64,000 nt of DNA from Rugalucina vietnamica (lineage: Eukaryota > Mollusca > Bivalvia > Lucinida > Lucinidae). Position 1 is the first letter of the stretch, and each line of letters begins with the position of its first letter. The notes beneath the pieces are model-generated. The model ran no database searches. It saw only the letters and a program-made list of their open reading frames with translations, and had not been told where the DNA came from. The stretch covers positions 32,263,621 to 32,327,620 of the forward strand of contig OZ024870.1 of NCBI GenBank assembly GCA_964017185.1, read 5' to 3'. The translations under genes and the position numbers were made by a program. Positions 35,275 through 46,966 of this stretch are shown piece by piece.

Positions 35275-36300
35275 CGAGGGATTATCAAAAATTACGTTGA
35301 CTTTTCCCATAACTTCCGATAATATGACTCGACTCCACTCAGACTTTCAATCCACATGGACCCATGTAATATGCATTAGTGTGCAAAATTTTATCACAAT
35401 TCCTTCATCCGTTACAAAATTATTTTGAAATGAAAACACCCACTTTCGCCATCCTGGAGCACACCGATCACGTCAGTGACGTCGACGCAAAACCACTGAT
35501 TATGAACCACAAAAGCCCTTTTTAGGGCTACGGATTTTTACAGGTTTACTGCTCAAAGTATCTTAAAAAATTTGTCCACTATTGGAGCATGGTTTAAATT
35601 ACCAATCTGTATAATATTATTAATGTATTGCCTTGATTCAAGAATAGATTTGGACTGGGCATATTGATGCTGACTTTTAACATTTTGATTTAGACGTTAA
35701 AACATTTTAAACGACGGATAGGAATTTTGATACTTATTTTGGTCCTTTTTGTTCAAATGTGCATGCAAGGTTTCATTTGTAATGCTTAATCAAAGTACCG
35801 TGAAGTGTTACCTTCAAATATGAAATTAGGATTTGCTTCAAACTGGGATTGCACGATATTGCCGGTTTATCTGTGTTGCATGAAATTCAGACATCGCTTA
35901 AAAGTTCCGAAAAAGCAAACATGTATGCCTTAGCAAAACAACGTAGGTGCATAACCGGTCCACCGTAATTACATGTATTGAGCAAGCATAAATTGATTTG
36001 TGATGGATTCTTTAAGACACATGGTACGTTGGGCTGTGATCTGCAAAACCGTTTTGAAGAAAACGCAAATGAAATGCGAAACTGCAGTGCAAAGCTTAAC
36101 GTCATTTCTGACGTGCTCCGCCATAGGGAGGGAGGGGTAAGTAAAACCATCACCAACCGCTAATAAAACACTTTAGATCAACCAAACTTTCAGAATGCAG
36201 TGGATTTAAGCAAGTTTATCGTCAACTAACATTTGAATATGTTTGCCTGAATCGTTGTCAAGGTATGGGAAAAGTCCACGTAATTTTTGATAATCCCACG
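35275..36300. mobile_element. mariner-like element, TA-flanked, non-autonomous
   Basis: Inverted ends CGAGGGATTATCAAAAATTACG and CGTAATTTTTGATAATCCCACG with TA on both sides (35273-35274, 36301-36302); 1,026 bp. The homologous sequence of unit A near 22395 (TTCAAATATACATTGC) is uninterrupted. No DDD/DDE transposase frame was recognised; the longest internal frames (89 and 61 codons) show no transposase motif. TA target and terminal structure point to Tc1/mariner. Confidence 0.75.
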
Positions 36301-38171
36301 TATATATATAGCGAGGGTAACGAATTCCAAAACTGCCGTTTCTGCAATTTATGCCAATGAGACGTAGTAGACTAACTGGGTCAAACCGTCGGTAAATAAC
36401 CAAATGCTTAGTTACCAAAATGTCACTACAGAAAATTGCTTTCAATGATTACGACGCTCCCAAGTGGGTATTTTTCTCATATACCATTTCCTTATAGAAA
36501 ATAAATCGAAAATTAAGTCCGATTAACAGTTCAGATATAGAAATTGAATTCGAATATTCTTTATCCCATTTGTGAAAGGGTCGATAATACAATCGAGGAG
36601 TTTTGTTTTGTTTTCTTGTGATGATTTTGTCACTGTCATTTGAGATTTTATGAGATAATTTTGGAACTACCATTTTAGTTACATGATTTTTGAATTGGTG
36701 GAAACAATTCTCCATTGTTTTTGCAATATATTCTAGCGTGTCAGTGCTAAGATTGTCAGGGCATTTTAACGTGATACAAATGACGTGACGTCGGTTTCCA
36801 GCTAAGCGTCCAATGAAATACTGTATATGGTAATGTTTCCGGCGCCAGGTACTCGAGACGTATTGCGTGACGAATTCAATTTATGTATATCGTGACCATT
36901 GATCTATTTGTCTTTCTTATATGTTCTGCTAAGACAACTTATCACTCAGATGCCACGCTGCTAATAATGCATCACATAAATTATTGATAACAAATTAAGA
37001 CTGATGCGTTTTGATGTCTATTGGATAACGCGATGCTTTCACCATCGTCAAGCTTTTCTAGAAATAAAACTGATTGGAATAGACACAGATCTAAGATGAA
37101 AACAAATCTATAAGAAATCTATAAGAAATTATACCGAGATGAGACTGTTGTTTCGGGTTTTATGTAAAGAAACAAAATATAAATAGTATGTGATTGGTTG
37201 TTTGAACAGTTGTTGAATTTAACCACACTATCATCGATCTTTTATCTTTTACTAGTGTGGTCCAAAAGTTTGTACACTTTTTACTTTGTGTGACGGGATA
37301 CATTATCTTAGGCAATTTGATTAATAATAAGTCAGTTATGATGAAAAAAAATTATTACTGTTTGCAGACGTTTCCTTTTAACATTTTAACATTTCCCGTA
37401 CATTTTGCCTTGTTGAGGTGAATGTCAATCGGTGAAATCAATTACGTTCAATGTTTGCGGTTGCATGCATGCTTTGTGCACTAAACTTCAAACACATGAT
37501 TATTTAATCAGTATTGATTTGATTTAATCAGTATTGATTTGCCTCCGAATGAAACAGAGTAAACGCGAAGAGTTTAATTTTTATCGTGCAACTTCAAACA
37601 TTGAACGAGTCTTGAACTGAATTTCTTAAAGACTGTTAAAATATCTAGCTTATGGCGCGACGGCGGTTGTGTAGGGAAGGCGTAACATGAGAACTGGTGG
37701 GGTAGAGCAGAGCCCTCTATTTAAACACTCCACACAATCGATCGAACAGCGCACTGGTTTCGCCTAGTTCTCAGGATGCAAATACAGACGAAAATTAAAC
37801 TGAATCGAGCACCGCATATTTTAAAAAGAACAAAACATTTTAGAAAATGACGTGGCAAGCAAATAATGCAAAACTGAACTTGCAAGTTGAAGATTATTCA
37901 TTTGATATGGATTTCAGTTGTATAAAATCAATGCATAGCGTAGTTCGAAGGTATATTAAACATTTATGAATTATTTAGATTGTTCAGTTGATTGTATTAT
38001 TAAGCAAATATTTTTATCGTTATATTAACATTTTACAAAATACATATTTACTACACCTAAAAACATTGAAAGCTTTAGATTATAAGTTTCAGTATCCAAC
38101 ACCCTTCAAACATCACAAGCCGAAGACAATATTTAAGTCGATGTGTAGAGAGAACGATAAATGCCACTTAC

Positions 38172-38230
38172 TGTTTATCCAGAAGGCTGTCAGTACATGT
38201 AGCTTCATTTTCATCGGGAGAATATTCCAT
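38172..38230 (-). CDS. candidate first exon, unit D, short form
   Basis: From ATG at 38230, encoding MEYSPDENEATCTDSLLDK, to a perfect donor CA|GTAAGT at 38172/38171. It is 59 bp long, 36 bp (12 codons) shorter than in A and C, yet still ends in phase 2. The shortened exon would read a stop at once if the donor were not used. Confidence 0.45.
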
Positions 38231-39885
38231 TGCTGACTGTAGCTCACAGAAAGATCAAGTTTTCAAGCCATGCACATTGTGTTTTCAAGTTTACACTACC
38301 TTTTTTTTTTAAGAAAAAAAAACTATCCAGTAAAATCAGTGGCTACGTAACGCTGTGGGTATTTAACAAACATGTGTTTCACTTATGCAATGTGTGTATA
38401 TTCCATGTTACTACATTTGTACAATAAGAACACCCGGCTGATCTGGAAACTTCACAGCTTCTGAATCACTTGCAAATTGCAAATCAACTGCAGAAGCTGT
38501 AATGGAATTTAGTATCATCTGATCCTGCACATCATTAAATCAAATGCATGGTTATTTAATCAAACTCTATTGTTGTGCTTAACTCTAAGATGAGCTCGGC
38601 TTTTAATAATTCATTTTGCTAAATATATTCCCTTTAGACTCCATTCTATGCAGAACTTTCATCATGATCCATCTTTATATCAAGACATGTCTTTGGCTGA
38701 ATACTGCTATCGCCTCATGCTGCTGTCGACGATGGTGATGCTATCAATGACTATGGTGATGATATACCAAATACAGTATTCAAAAGTTGTGATCTGACTT
38801 GTTCTTTACATACATACATGTAGACACATAATCTATAAATATTGTATGTAATGTTACAATTCCACTCAAAGTCGCAAAAGTTACGTGGATGAAGATTAAA
38901 TTTTCAGCCTCACCCACTATCGCATTGTATCGCATCTCTGCGTATGGTAGGGATTCTTACTGTATGATTATCGACTGGCAGAGTTGAATCCCAAACTGTC
39001 ACATTTTAATCATATGCTAGCAAACTACAATAGGTAGGAAGACGTCTTGGCATCAATAAACAGGTAAACGCAAGCAATGACCAGGAAATGATAATAATGT
39101 TACCAATGACAATGACAACAACGTTGGCAGAGATGAAGATTTCAATTATAACGTCGATGCTGATAATAATGATTTTGACAATAGTCAAGATGAAACTAAT
39201 GGCGATGTATCTGTTGTTACTAATGCTGCAATTCCTGCTGCTGATCATGTTAATGATGATCTAAACAGCTCAAATGTAACAATACAAACACTTAAAACTG
39301 AACATACATTTTATATGCTATCAATTTGTTACCATTGTATAAATCTAGTCAGATTTTTCAATTGATTCCAGTTATATTTAAATGGAAATACAAAAATTCT
39401 ATCTTGGCCTAATATTTGTCTTTTTCCTTCAATTTCCATATCCGACACTCATAAATTGTATATTCATTCCTGATTATTACATATTACAACTACTAAACCA
39501 TTCCTTTATACATAGCTTTGAAGACTAATCCCTAAACTATTGTTTTTTGCATATTGCATATTATAGAAACTGAGCAGACCAACTGGGGTCATAGCATCGA
39601 TAAATAACCAAATGCTTAGTTACCAAAATGTCATTCTGCTGTCTACTGGAAATTGCTTTCAATGATTACGAAGATCCCAAGTGGGTGCCTTTCTCTTATC
39701 CCATTTCTTATAGAAGATTAATAGAACATTAACATCTGAATAACAGTTTAGAAACAGAAATAGAACTGACTATTCTAAATGTCTTGTGTGTACAAGAGTG
39801 TCGAATTAACAATTAAGGAGCTTTGTTGTTTCAATAAGAACACAAGTGTATATCAATTAGAGAAAAAAAATGAAACAGAAGAAAA

Positions 39886-40164
39886 CATCACGAAAACATG
39901 TCCGTGTAATGTATACCCCCTAGAACCCCACTTTTATATGGCCAAACTGAATGCAGGGACATACCTATTTTTCTTATGTTTGCTCCAAAACATAGAATGT
40001 GGGTACTTGTTAGAAATGCCTCGGCAATGCGGTTCTATCATACCCACCACAATCTATGTTTTGAGCAAAAACAAGGAAATAACAACAATTTTCAGCTAAA
40101 CATTTTCAATTAAATTTTAAAGCTCAAAAATATCTGTTTATTGCATGGGCAAGTTTTCGAAATG
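39886..40164 (+). mobile_element. R2 hairpin MITE, copy e
   Basis: From CATCACGAAAACATGTCC to GGGCAAGTTTTCGAAATG. The central hairpin is imperfect (AAATGCCTCGGCAATGCGGTT). It accounts for much of the 106-codon frame crossing this point. Confidence 0.75.
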
Positions 40165-41287
40165 AGTTTGCACATTTTCTGTCCACGTTTGGTAAATATT
40201 TTCCCATCAGACCTTTTATCACATGATGTTTGTACTGCCGTTTCAAACTTCATAAGATAATTTCACAACTGCCAAAACTGCCTTTGGAGCGTTCGTGAGA
40301 CATGGTTTTGAAATTGGTGTAAACAGGTCTAGAAAGTTTACCATGTTTAGTGACACTCGGCGACTGGATCGGATTTATTGCATTTTCTCCCGTTTGAATA
40401 TACATGTATATTTGTCTTTCTTATGCGCTCTGCTAAACCACTTATCACTCAGATGCCACGCTGCTAGTAATGCACCCTATAAAGAATTGATAACAAAATA
40501 AGACTGATGCGTTTTGATGTCTATTGAATAACGCAACCTTGTTGAGGTGAATGTCAATTGGTGAAATCAATTACATTCAATATTTGCGGTTGCATGCATG
40601 CTTTGTGCACTAAACTTCAAACACATGATTATTTTATCAGTATTGATTTGCTTCCGAGTTAAACAGATTAAACGTGAAGAGGTTTAATTTCTAAAGTGCA
40701 ACTTCAAACATTGAATGAATCTGAATTTCTAATAGACTGCTAAAATATCTAGCTTATGACGCGACGGCGGTTGTGTAGGGAAGGCGAAACATGAGAATTG
40801 GTGGGGTTGAGCATAGTCCCTATTTCCCCCCCAATTAAAACATTCCACACAGTCGATCGAACAGCGCACTGGCTTCGCCTAGTTCTCAGGACGCAAGTAC
40901 ATACGAAAATAAAGCTGAATCAGATATAAACGAGAATCACATATTTTAAAAAGAACAAAACGTTTTAGGAATAATGACGGGGCAAGCAATTAATGGAAAC
41001 TTGAACATCAATAATAATTTGCAAGTTGAAGATTACTCATTTGATGTGGATTTCGTTTGTGCAAAATCAACCCATATCGTAGTTTGAAAACATTTATGAC
41101 TTAATTAGACTGTTCAGTTGATTGAATGTTTATGTATTTAATTTACAATTTACATAATACGTAATCGCTTCACCTACAAACATTGAAAGTTGTAGTTTGT
41201 AAGTAGCAGTATCCAACCCCTTCAAACATCACAAGCTGAAGGCAATATTCAAGTCGATAAGTTGACAAAACGATAAATTTCACTTAC

Positions 41288-41346
41288 TGTTTATGTAGAA
41301 GGCTGTCAGTACTTGTTGCTTCATTTTCATCAGGAGAATATTCCAT
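41288..41346 (-). CDS. candidate first exon, unit E, short form
   Basis: 59 bp; ATG at 41346, encoding MEYSPDENEATSTDSLLHK, donor CA|GTAAGT. Two amino-acid changes from unit D (Cys to Ser, Asp to His); frame and splice phase kept. Confidence 0.45.
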
Positions 41347-41487
41347 TGTTGGCGTTAGCTTACAGATAGATCAAGTTTTCAAGCCATGCGCATTGTGTTT
41401 TTTAGTTTGCATTACCTCTTTTTATGAAAAAAAAATGTCCAGTAAAATCTGTGGTCACGAAACGCTGCGGGTATTTAACAAGCAAAT

Positions 41488-41719
41488 GAGCCTGTGCATG
41501 AGAAAACCAATAATTTGGGTTTCCGACCAGGTCTGACACAAACCAGGCTGTACAGTCACAGCATAAAGCTAGAAGCTTGAAACTTTGGATATAAGTAGAA
41601 GAGGAATAGTACTATCCGTCTGGCGAAAACAGAGACGCTGATCAGCTGTGCAGTTACAGCTGATCTGCGTCTGTGTTTTCGCATACATGCAAATTGTTAG
41701 TTTTCTCATGCGAAGGCTC
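41488..41719 (+). mobile_element. R1 MITE, copy 10
   Basis: Begins GAGCCTGTGCATGAGAAAACC, ends GTTTTCTCATGCGAAGGCTC, with AAAT duplicated at 41484-41487 and 41720-41723. It is absent from the equivalent place in unit D (about 38365). Confidence 0.85.
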
Positions 41720-43148
41720 AAATATACATTTCACTTATGCAATGTGTGTATATTCCACGTTACCACATTTGTACAATAAGAATATCCGGATCCGGAAACT
41801 TAACAGCTTCTGAACCACTTTCATTGCAAAAGAAAAAAAAAAACAAAAAAAACTGCAGAAGCTCTAATGGAATTTAGTATCATCTGATCCTGCACTCATT
41901 AAATCAAACGCATGGTTATTTAATCAAACTGTATTGTTGTGCATAACTCTTGAAATGAGCTCGGCTTTTAACAATTGAATTTGCTAAATATATTCCCTTT
42001 AGATTTCATTCTATGCAGAACTTTCATCATAATCCATTTTTATATTAAGACATGTCTATCGTCTCATGCTGTCGACAATGGTGATGTTATCTATGGCTAT
42101 GGTGATGATAAACCAAATACAGTATTCCAAAAATGTGATTTGAATCGTTCTTTACATACATAGATGTATGTAACTTTCCTCATAATCTATAAATATTGTA
42201 TGTAATGTTAAAAGTCCATTCGAAATCGCAAAAGTTACGTGGATAAAGTAAACATTTTCAGCCACACCCGCTATCAGATTCGTATTTTAAGGTCTCTGCG
42301 TATGGTAGGGATTATTACTGTATGATTATCGACTGGAAGAGTTGAATCCCAAACTGTCCGATTTTCGCCATATGCTAGCAAACAATAGGCAGGAAGAAGT
42401 CTTGGCATCAATAAACAGGTATACGCAAGCAATGACCAAGAAATGATAATAATGTTACCAATGACAATGAAAAAACAACGTTGGCAGAGATGAAGATTTC
42501 AATGATAACGTCGATGCTGATAATGATGATTTCGACAATAGTAAAGATGAAACCAATGGCGATGTATCTGTTGTTACTGCTGCAATTCCTGCTGCTGATC
42601 ATATTGATGATGATCTAAACGGCTCGTACGTAACAATGCAAACACTTACGACTGAATATGTTATATGCTATCAATATGTTACAATTTTATAAATCTAGTC
42701 AGATTTTTCAATTGATTCCAACAAATACACAAATCTATCTTGACCTAATATTTGTCTTTATCCTCCAATTTCCATATTCGACACTCATAAATTGTTTATT
42801 CTTTCCTGATTATTACATATTACAACTACAAATCAACCATTCCTTTATACATAGCTTTGGAGACTAATCCCCAAACTATTATTTTGCCTATTATAGAAAC
42901 TGAGCAGACCAACTGGGGTCATAGCATCGATAAATAACCAAATGCTTAGTTCTTCTGTCTACTGGAAATTTCTTTCAATGATTATGAAGCTCCCATTTGG
43001 GTATTTTTTTCTTATCCGAATAACAGTTTAGAAACAGAGATAGAACTTAATAGTCTATATGTCTCATGTGTACAAGAGTGTCGAATTAACAATTAAGGAG
43101 CCTTGTTGTTTCAACGAGAACACAACTGTATATCAATTAGAGCAAATA

Positions 43149-44109
43149 CGTGGGGTGATCGGAAAGTACGTATAAAAATGTTGTCATTTCTTTATCTTTT
43201 GTTATTTCGAAATGAAATTTCAACAAATAATGCAGCAATATATATGCAATTAATCCATTGCAATAACGCATGCATAAAACGCGCACGTGCGTTGCAGCTG
43301 TCGTTATGGAAACACCGCCTAACGTTATGCGGCGCAACGTAACGTCGAAATTTTATTCTTATTTCAAAATACTTCTTAGTTCAAAGTATTGTAACACCCG
43401 TTTTGATTGCGTATGCCCACATTTTATTTAACACTCATTAACTGCAACGTACACGGCTTATATTTGTAAAGATACGAGGTTGTTTATCGAATGGGTTAGT
43501 CTGTAGAGTCTTGCAAATACCAACTGTGTCAAATAGACAAAACTGTTAAGATTTTCGAAAATGTTGCATTTTCGGGAAGTCATTATTTTAAAAGTATATA
43601 TTTACTGCAAGCTCGAAACATATCTATTCTTGACATTGTCTCTACTACTTATAGTTTAAGCCAGCCTTTTATCATTTCGTTAAACATCGACCAGAAAGCA
43701 AGGTATTGAATTAATGTTTACAAAATGAAAACGACGTTCTTGCATATTTTACGCTAACCTGTTGCATTCAATTTCACCGTATTAGTAGATAAAGCATCAG
43801 AATGCTATATATTTTCGAAAAATGGCCAATTAATGTTAGAAAATTAGTTTCCATTAAAACATGTCGACCAACTTTCCCAACCCCATGAAATACACTAACA
43901 AAGTCAACCCAGGGGTACTGGTGCGCCGGGTCACGTGAAGTGACGTCATTACGCTGCCTCGTGCATGAACGTCTGACGTCATTGTTTTAAAATGAGAATG
44001 GCATTTAATTACAAAAGGACCAATGTTTATTCGTACTAAATTTCATATCAATCGGTTGACGCAAACTTATTTTACAGCATTTTTATACGTACTTTCCGAT
44101 CACCCCTCG
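43149..44109. mobile_element. mariner-like element with ~35-bp TIRs
   Basis: TA (43147-43148), CGTGGGGTGATCGGAAAGTA... and ...TACTTTCCGATCACCCCTCG, TA (44110-44111); 961 bp. TIR identity extends through GTACGTATAAAAATG. Unit D lacks it: there the flanking AGTGTATATCAATTAGAG runs on into other sequence. No transposase frame; the interior carries TGACGTCA twice and CACGTG once (43930-43985), CRE- and E-box-like words in an otherwise AT-rich element. Confidence 0.8.
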
Positions 44110-44787
44110 TAAAAACATAAAACAGAAAAAAAACTGAGTTTGCACATTTTCTGTCCACGTTTGGTAAATTATTTCCCATCAGACCTTATATCACATGATG
44201 TTTGTACTGCCGTTTCAAATTTCGTGAGATAATTTCAAAACTGCCAAAACTGCCATTGGAGTGTTCGTGAGACATGGTTTTAAACAGAGCTATATAGTTT
44301 ACCATGTTTACATTGCATTTGCTCCCGTTTTAATATATTGTTTTTCTTAATTGCTCTGCTAAGAAAACTTATCACTCAGATGCCGCGCTGCTAATAATGC
44401 ACCGCATTAAGTATTGATAACAACGTAAGACTGATGTGTCTTGATGTTTATTGAATAATGCAACCTTGTTGAGGTGAATGTCAATTGGAGAAACCAATTA
44501 CGTTTAATGATTGCGGTTGCATGCATGCTTTGTGCACCAATTTTCATACACAAGCTTATTTATTCAGTATTGATCTGCCTCAGAATTCAACAGAATTAAA
44601 TGCAGAGTGGTTCTCTTTTTATCATGAAATTTCCAACACTGGCTGGGTCTGTCTGAATTTCTGAAATATATTAAACTGCTGAAAACGATCTAGCAACTTG
44701 ATGTCCATAACTTATGTTGTGCAAGAAAGGCGTAAAACGGGGACTGGTGGGTTGAACAGAGAGAGCCCATGATTTGGTGGTTGTTTT

Positions 44788-44860
44788 ATCTGAATCTGAA
44801 TGGTTTACTGGTGATACGCCAAATTGACAGTACTTCACGGTTTCTTTGTCCATTAAAAAG
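44788..44860 (-). mobile_element. LINE 3' end fragment
   Basis: TATCTGAATCTGAATGGTTTACTGGTGATACGCCAAAT matches the end of the LINE fragment at 59268-59579: the ATTCAG tail and the GGCGTATCACCAGTAAAC block on the minus strand. Confidence 0.5.
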
Positions 44861-45467
44861 GGTTTTAACACTGTGTACCATTGATCTCATACAGAAGAAT
44901 TCAGAATACAAAATTAAGCTGAATCAGATATACATAGCACATATAGATGAAACGAACAAAATCCTTGCCTCGAAAGTTATATTATAGCACTAGAGAATCA
45001 CATAATAGCGCATGCAATTAATGAAATTGAATGTTAATAAGTTATGGATTTCAGTTGTTCAAAATGAACTCGGAGAGTTCGAAGGTATAAAACATTTATG
45101 ACTTAATTAGAGTATTCATTTAATCGAATTTTTTCCTTACCACTTTCACCCCAAACACAAATGGTTATCCCTAGTGTGTCGATTGTGCCATATTGGAACT
45201 ACATGTAAGACCTTATAAGTATGCAAACAACCTCTCAAAGATATCAAAGAAACATATGCCTCAGACGACTACCACGTGTGCCCGACTCTTTCACAGTTTC
45301 ATGGCGATTCTTTTTAATTTTTTCTGGTGCTTCAGTAAATGGCATAATATTTGATCCACTGAATATTGTGCTGCATGTTATTCTTATAAATGAAAAATAA
45401 CTCCACATGGATACAAGGTTATATGCCAGAGACAATTATCCCGCCTTTTCTTACAGAATTTCAAGTG

Positions 45468-45801
45468 AATAATCAGGATTATCATCTCGTTGATAATCCC
45501 ATTTATTTTGGGACCGACGAAGAGGATGGACCGCTATTTTGCGCAACCACTGTGGCTTTTGGGAGTATTTGAAATACCTATTAAGGGTTTTCTTTCATCA
45601 AATTTTGCAAATTGTAAATCTTGTTTATCGTACCAGCCATGACAGTATATCAAATCTATAAGCGCTTTATTCATAGTTACTTTCCATCAATCAAGCGCCT
45701 ACACGATAAGAAATGGATCAAATCAATCCCAGCATTCTTTGCGCTGTCGCACTTCCTTTTCCGTTTGCTTCCGAAAAAGAAAATACACGTTTAATTGAAA
45801 A
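45468..45801 (+). repeat. A1 split direct repeat
   Basis: 334 bp, repeated as A2 at 50903-51236; the only difference seen is GACAGTATATC against GACAGTTTATC. It starts with AATAATCA and a perfect inverted repeat, GGATTATCA-N6-TGATAATCC (45476-45499). Probably contains the promoter. A short frame beginning ATG at 45713 runs out of the repeat and stops at TAG 45815. Confidence 0.95.
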
Positions 45802-45835
45802 AGAAGAGAAATCGTAGAAAACTGAGTACATCGGC

Positions 45836-46201
45836 ATGCCAAACGGTCGGAAAAGAACACGGGGAGCGCATAGAGGAAGACCAAAAAGGCAGCGAGTCCA
45901 GGATCGGGACCAGGGAGAAGTTGAACCCTTACAATTGTCCGGGGATGACGGTGGGTCAAACCCAGACCAACGGTCTGAGGAGCACCCCCGTCAAGGTAAT
46001 CCAAACACACAAGGACCCACATCGGCGTTTCGACATCTTATCGATTTCGAAAAATTATTACAAAGTAGCGGTATTGGTCCGCTGGTTTCAGGCCAAAATA
46101 CCTCGGCACGGGATTTACCTACACAACCTCCGATTCAGTCAACCGGTTTGGAATCAACTCCCCCACTGATTTTACATTTGGTCTGGACCCAGTGCGATTA
46201 G
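45836..46201 (+). CDS. Gag N-terminal region (Ngaro element)
   Basis: A 121-codon frame starting ATG, with a strongly basic beginning (MPNGRKRTRGAHRGRPKRQR), likely nucleic-acid binding or nuclear-localising, and then an acidic, Pro/Gln-rich linker. It shares the frame of the mini-ORF starting at 45713, from which it is separated by one TAG. It runs out of homology-like sequence near a CCCCC run at 46160-46164; beyond this the sensible reading (PTDFTFGLDPVRLG) continues in the -1 frame, which is that of the main Gag ORF. One lost C in this copy would explain it; a programmed shift is less likely because no classical slippery heptamer is present. Confidence 0.6.
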   Translation: MPNGRKRTRGAHRGRPKRQRVQDRDQGEVEPLQLSGDDGGSNPDQRSEEHPRQGNPNTQGPTSAFRHLIDFEKLLQSSGIGPLVSGQNTSARDLPTQPPIQSTGLESTPPLILHLVWTQCD

Positions 46202-46887
46202 GGAGTGACGACCTGTCTGCACACGTACCCGCATCCATATGCCAAAAGATTCAGTCTTTACAATACATTAATATTAATCTCCTGTTAAAAGGGGCGGTCG
46301 AACTCCAGGAGATTTGTTCTGGGGGCGCGGTTCATCTCAACAAACAGGGTGTTTTAGAGTCTAGGCCAAAAATTGTCAAGGAACAGGTCTCCTCCATTGA
46401 AAAATGGACTGATGCTTTTCTTATTTTTTCATCCATTTTTCTTAAGAAACATCCAAGTAAGGCTCAGGAGTTGCTGCAGTACATGAGCATTATTCGTGAG
46501 GCCGCGAATAGGTCTCCTTCATCCTTTGCTTGGCGACAGTATGACGAGCACTTTCGACTCAGACAAGCAACTCAAGCTCAACCTTGGAATAAGATTAATG
46601 CAGATTTGTGGTTACGGGTTATGACTATGTCTACTCATATTCCTGCGCCTTCAGATGCACGGCCTACTTCCAAGATCAAATGTCTGGACTTTAACCATGG
46701 AGTTTGTCGTTTTAAGCCCTGTCGATATTTGCATGCATGCTCCCATTGCGATGGTACTAGTCATGGTCGTCACAACTGTTTCAAGCTGAATCCTTCACGG
46801 GCGGACAAAACTTTTCTTTCCGGTAGAGGGTCTAACTCCAACAATCGGGGAGGAAAAACTTCCTTTCCACGGGGGCCCAGACAATAA
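46160..46887 (+). CDS. gag: Gag-like protein with CCHC zinc knuckle
   Basis: Nucleocapsid-like protein expected to package the element's RNA. The frame has no early ATG: it opens well upstream and the first near-start is GTG at 46192, so it is probably the continuation of the preceding ORF. Counting from the GTG (231 residues): a helical region around 15-110 (KIQSLQYININLLLKGAVEL); a C-x7-C-x4-C-x3-H cluster (C164, C172, C177, H181); then a classical zinc knuckle C-x2-C-x4-H-x4-C (C183, C186, H191, C196); and a Gly/Arg/Asn-rich basic tail. Adjacent CCCH-like plus CCHC fingers fit DIRS/Ngaro Gag proteins. It ends 79 bp before the RT start. Confidence 0.85.
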
Positions 46888-46966
46888 GGACTTAACTTCA
46901 CTGTTACACAACCATTTAGATTCAGATCTGTTCTCTCTTGCTAAATCTCCCATTAAACTTGAGGCC

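Larger units (their letters stand above)
20400..45120. repeat. five-unit tandem duplication (units A-E)
   Basis: Approximate units: A 20400-26520, B 26521-34480, C 34481-38090, D 38091-41200, E 41201-45120. Shared markers appear in the same order in each, for example the GTTACCAAAATGTCATTCT / GATTACGAAGCTCCCAAGTGGG block at about 22490, 28355-28660, 36410, 39620 and 42950, and the ATTGATCTATTTGTCTTTCTTA..CACTCAGATGCCACGCTGC block at 22900 (partial), 29060, 36900, 40410 and 44340. D and E are the most similar pair. Unit lengths differ mainly through private insertions of MITEs, mariner-like and foldback elements. Confidence 0.75.

Noticed and set aside
35275..36300. Autonomous mariner transposase gene
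   Set aside because: Only short frames inside, none with DD(D/E) spacing or a helix-turn-helix that I could recognise.
45390..45572. 60-codon + strand frame with acidic PIYFGTDEEDGPLF segment as a host exon
   Set aside because: Most of it lies within the A1 repeat and recurs in A2, so it belongs to the retrotransposon end; a fused host exon cannot be shown.
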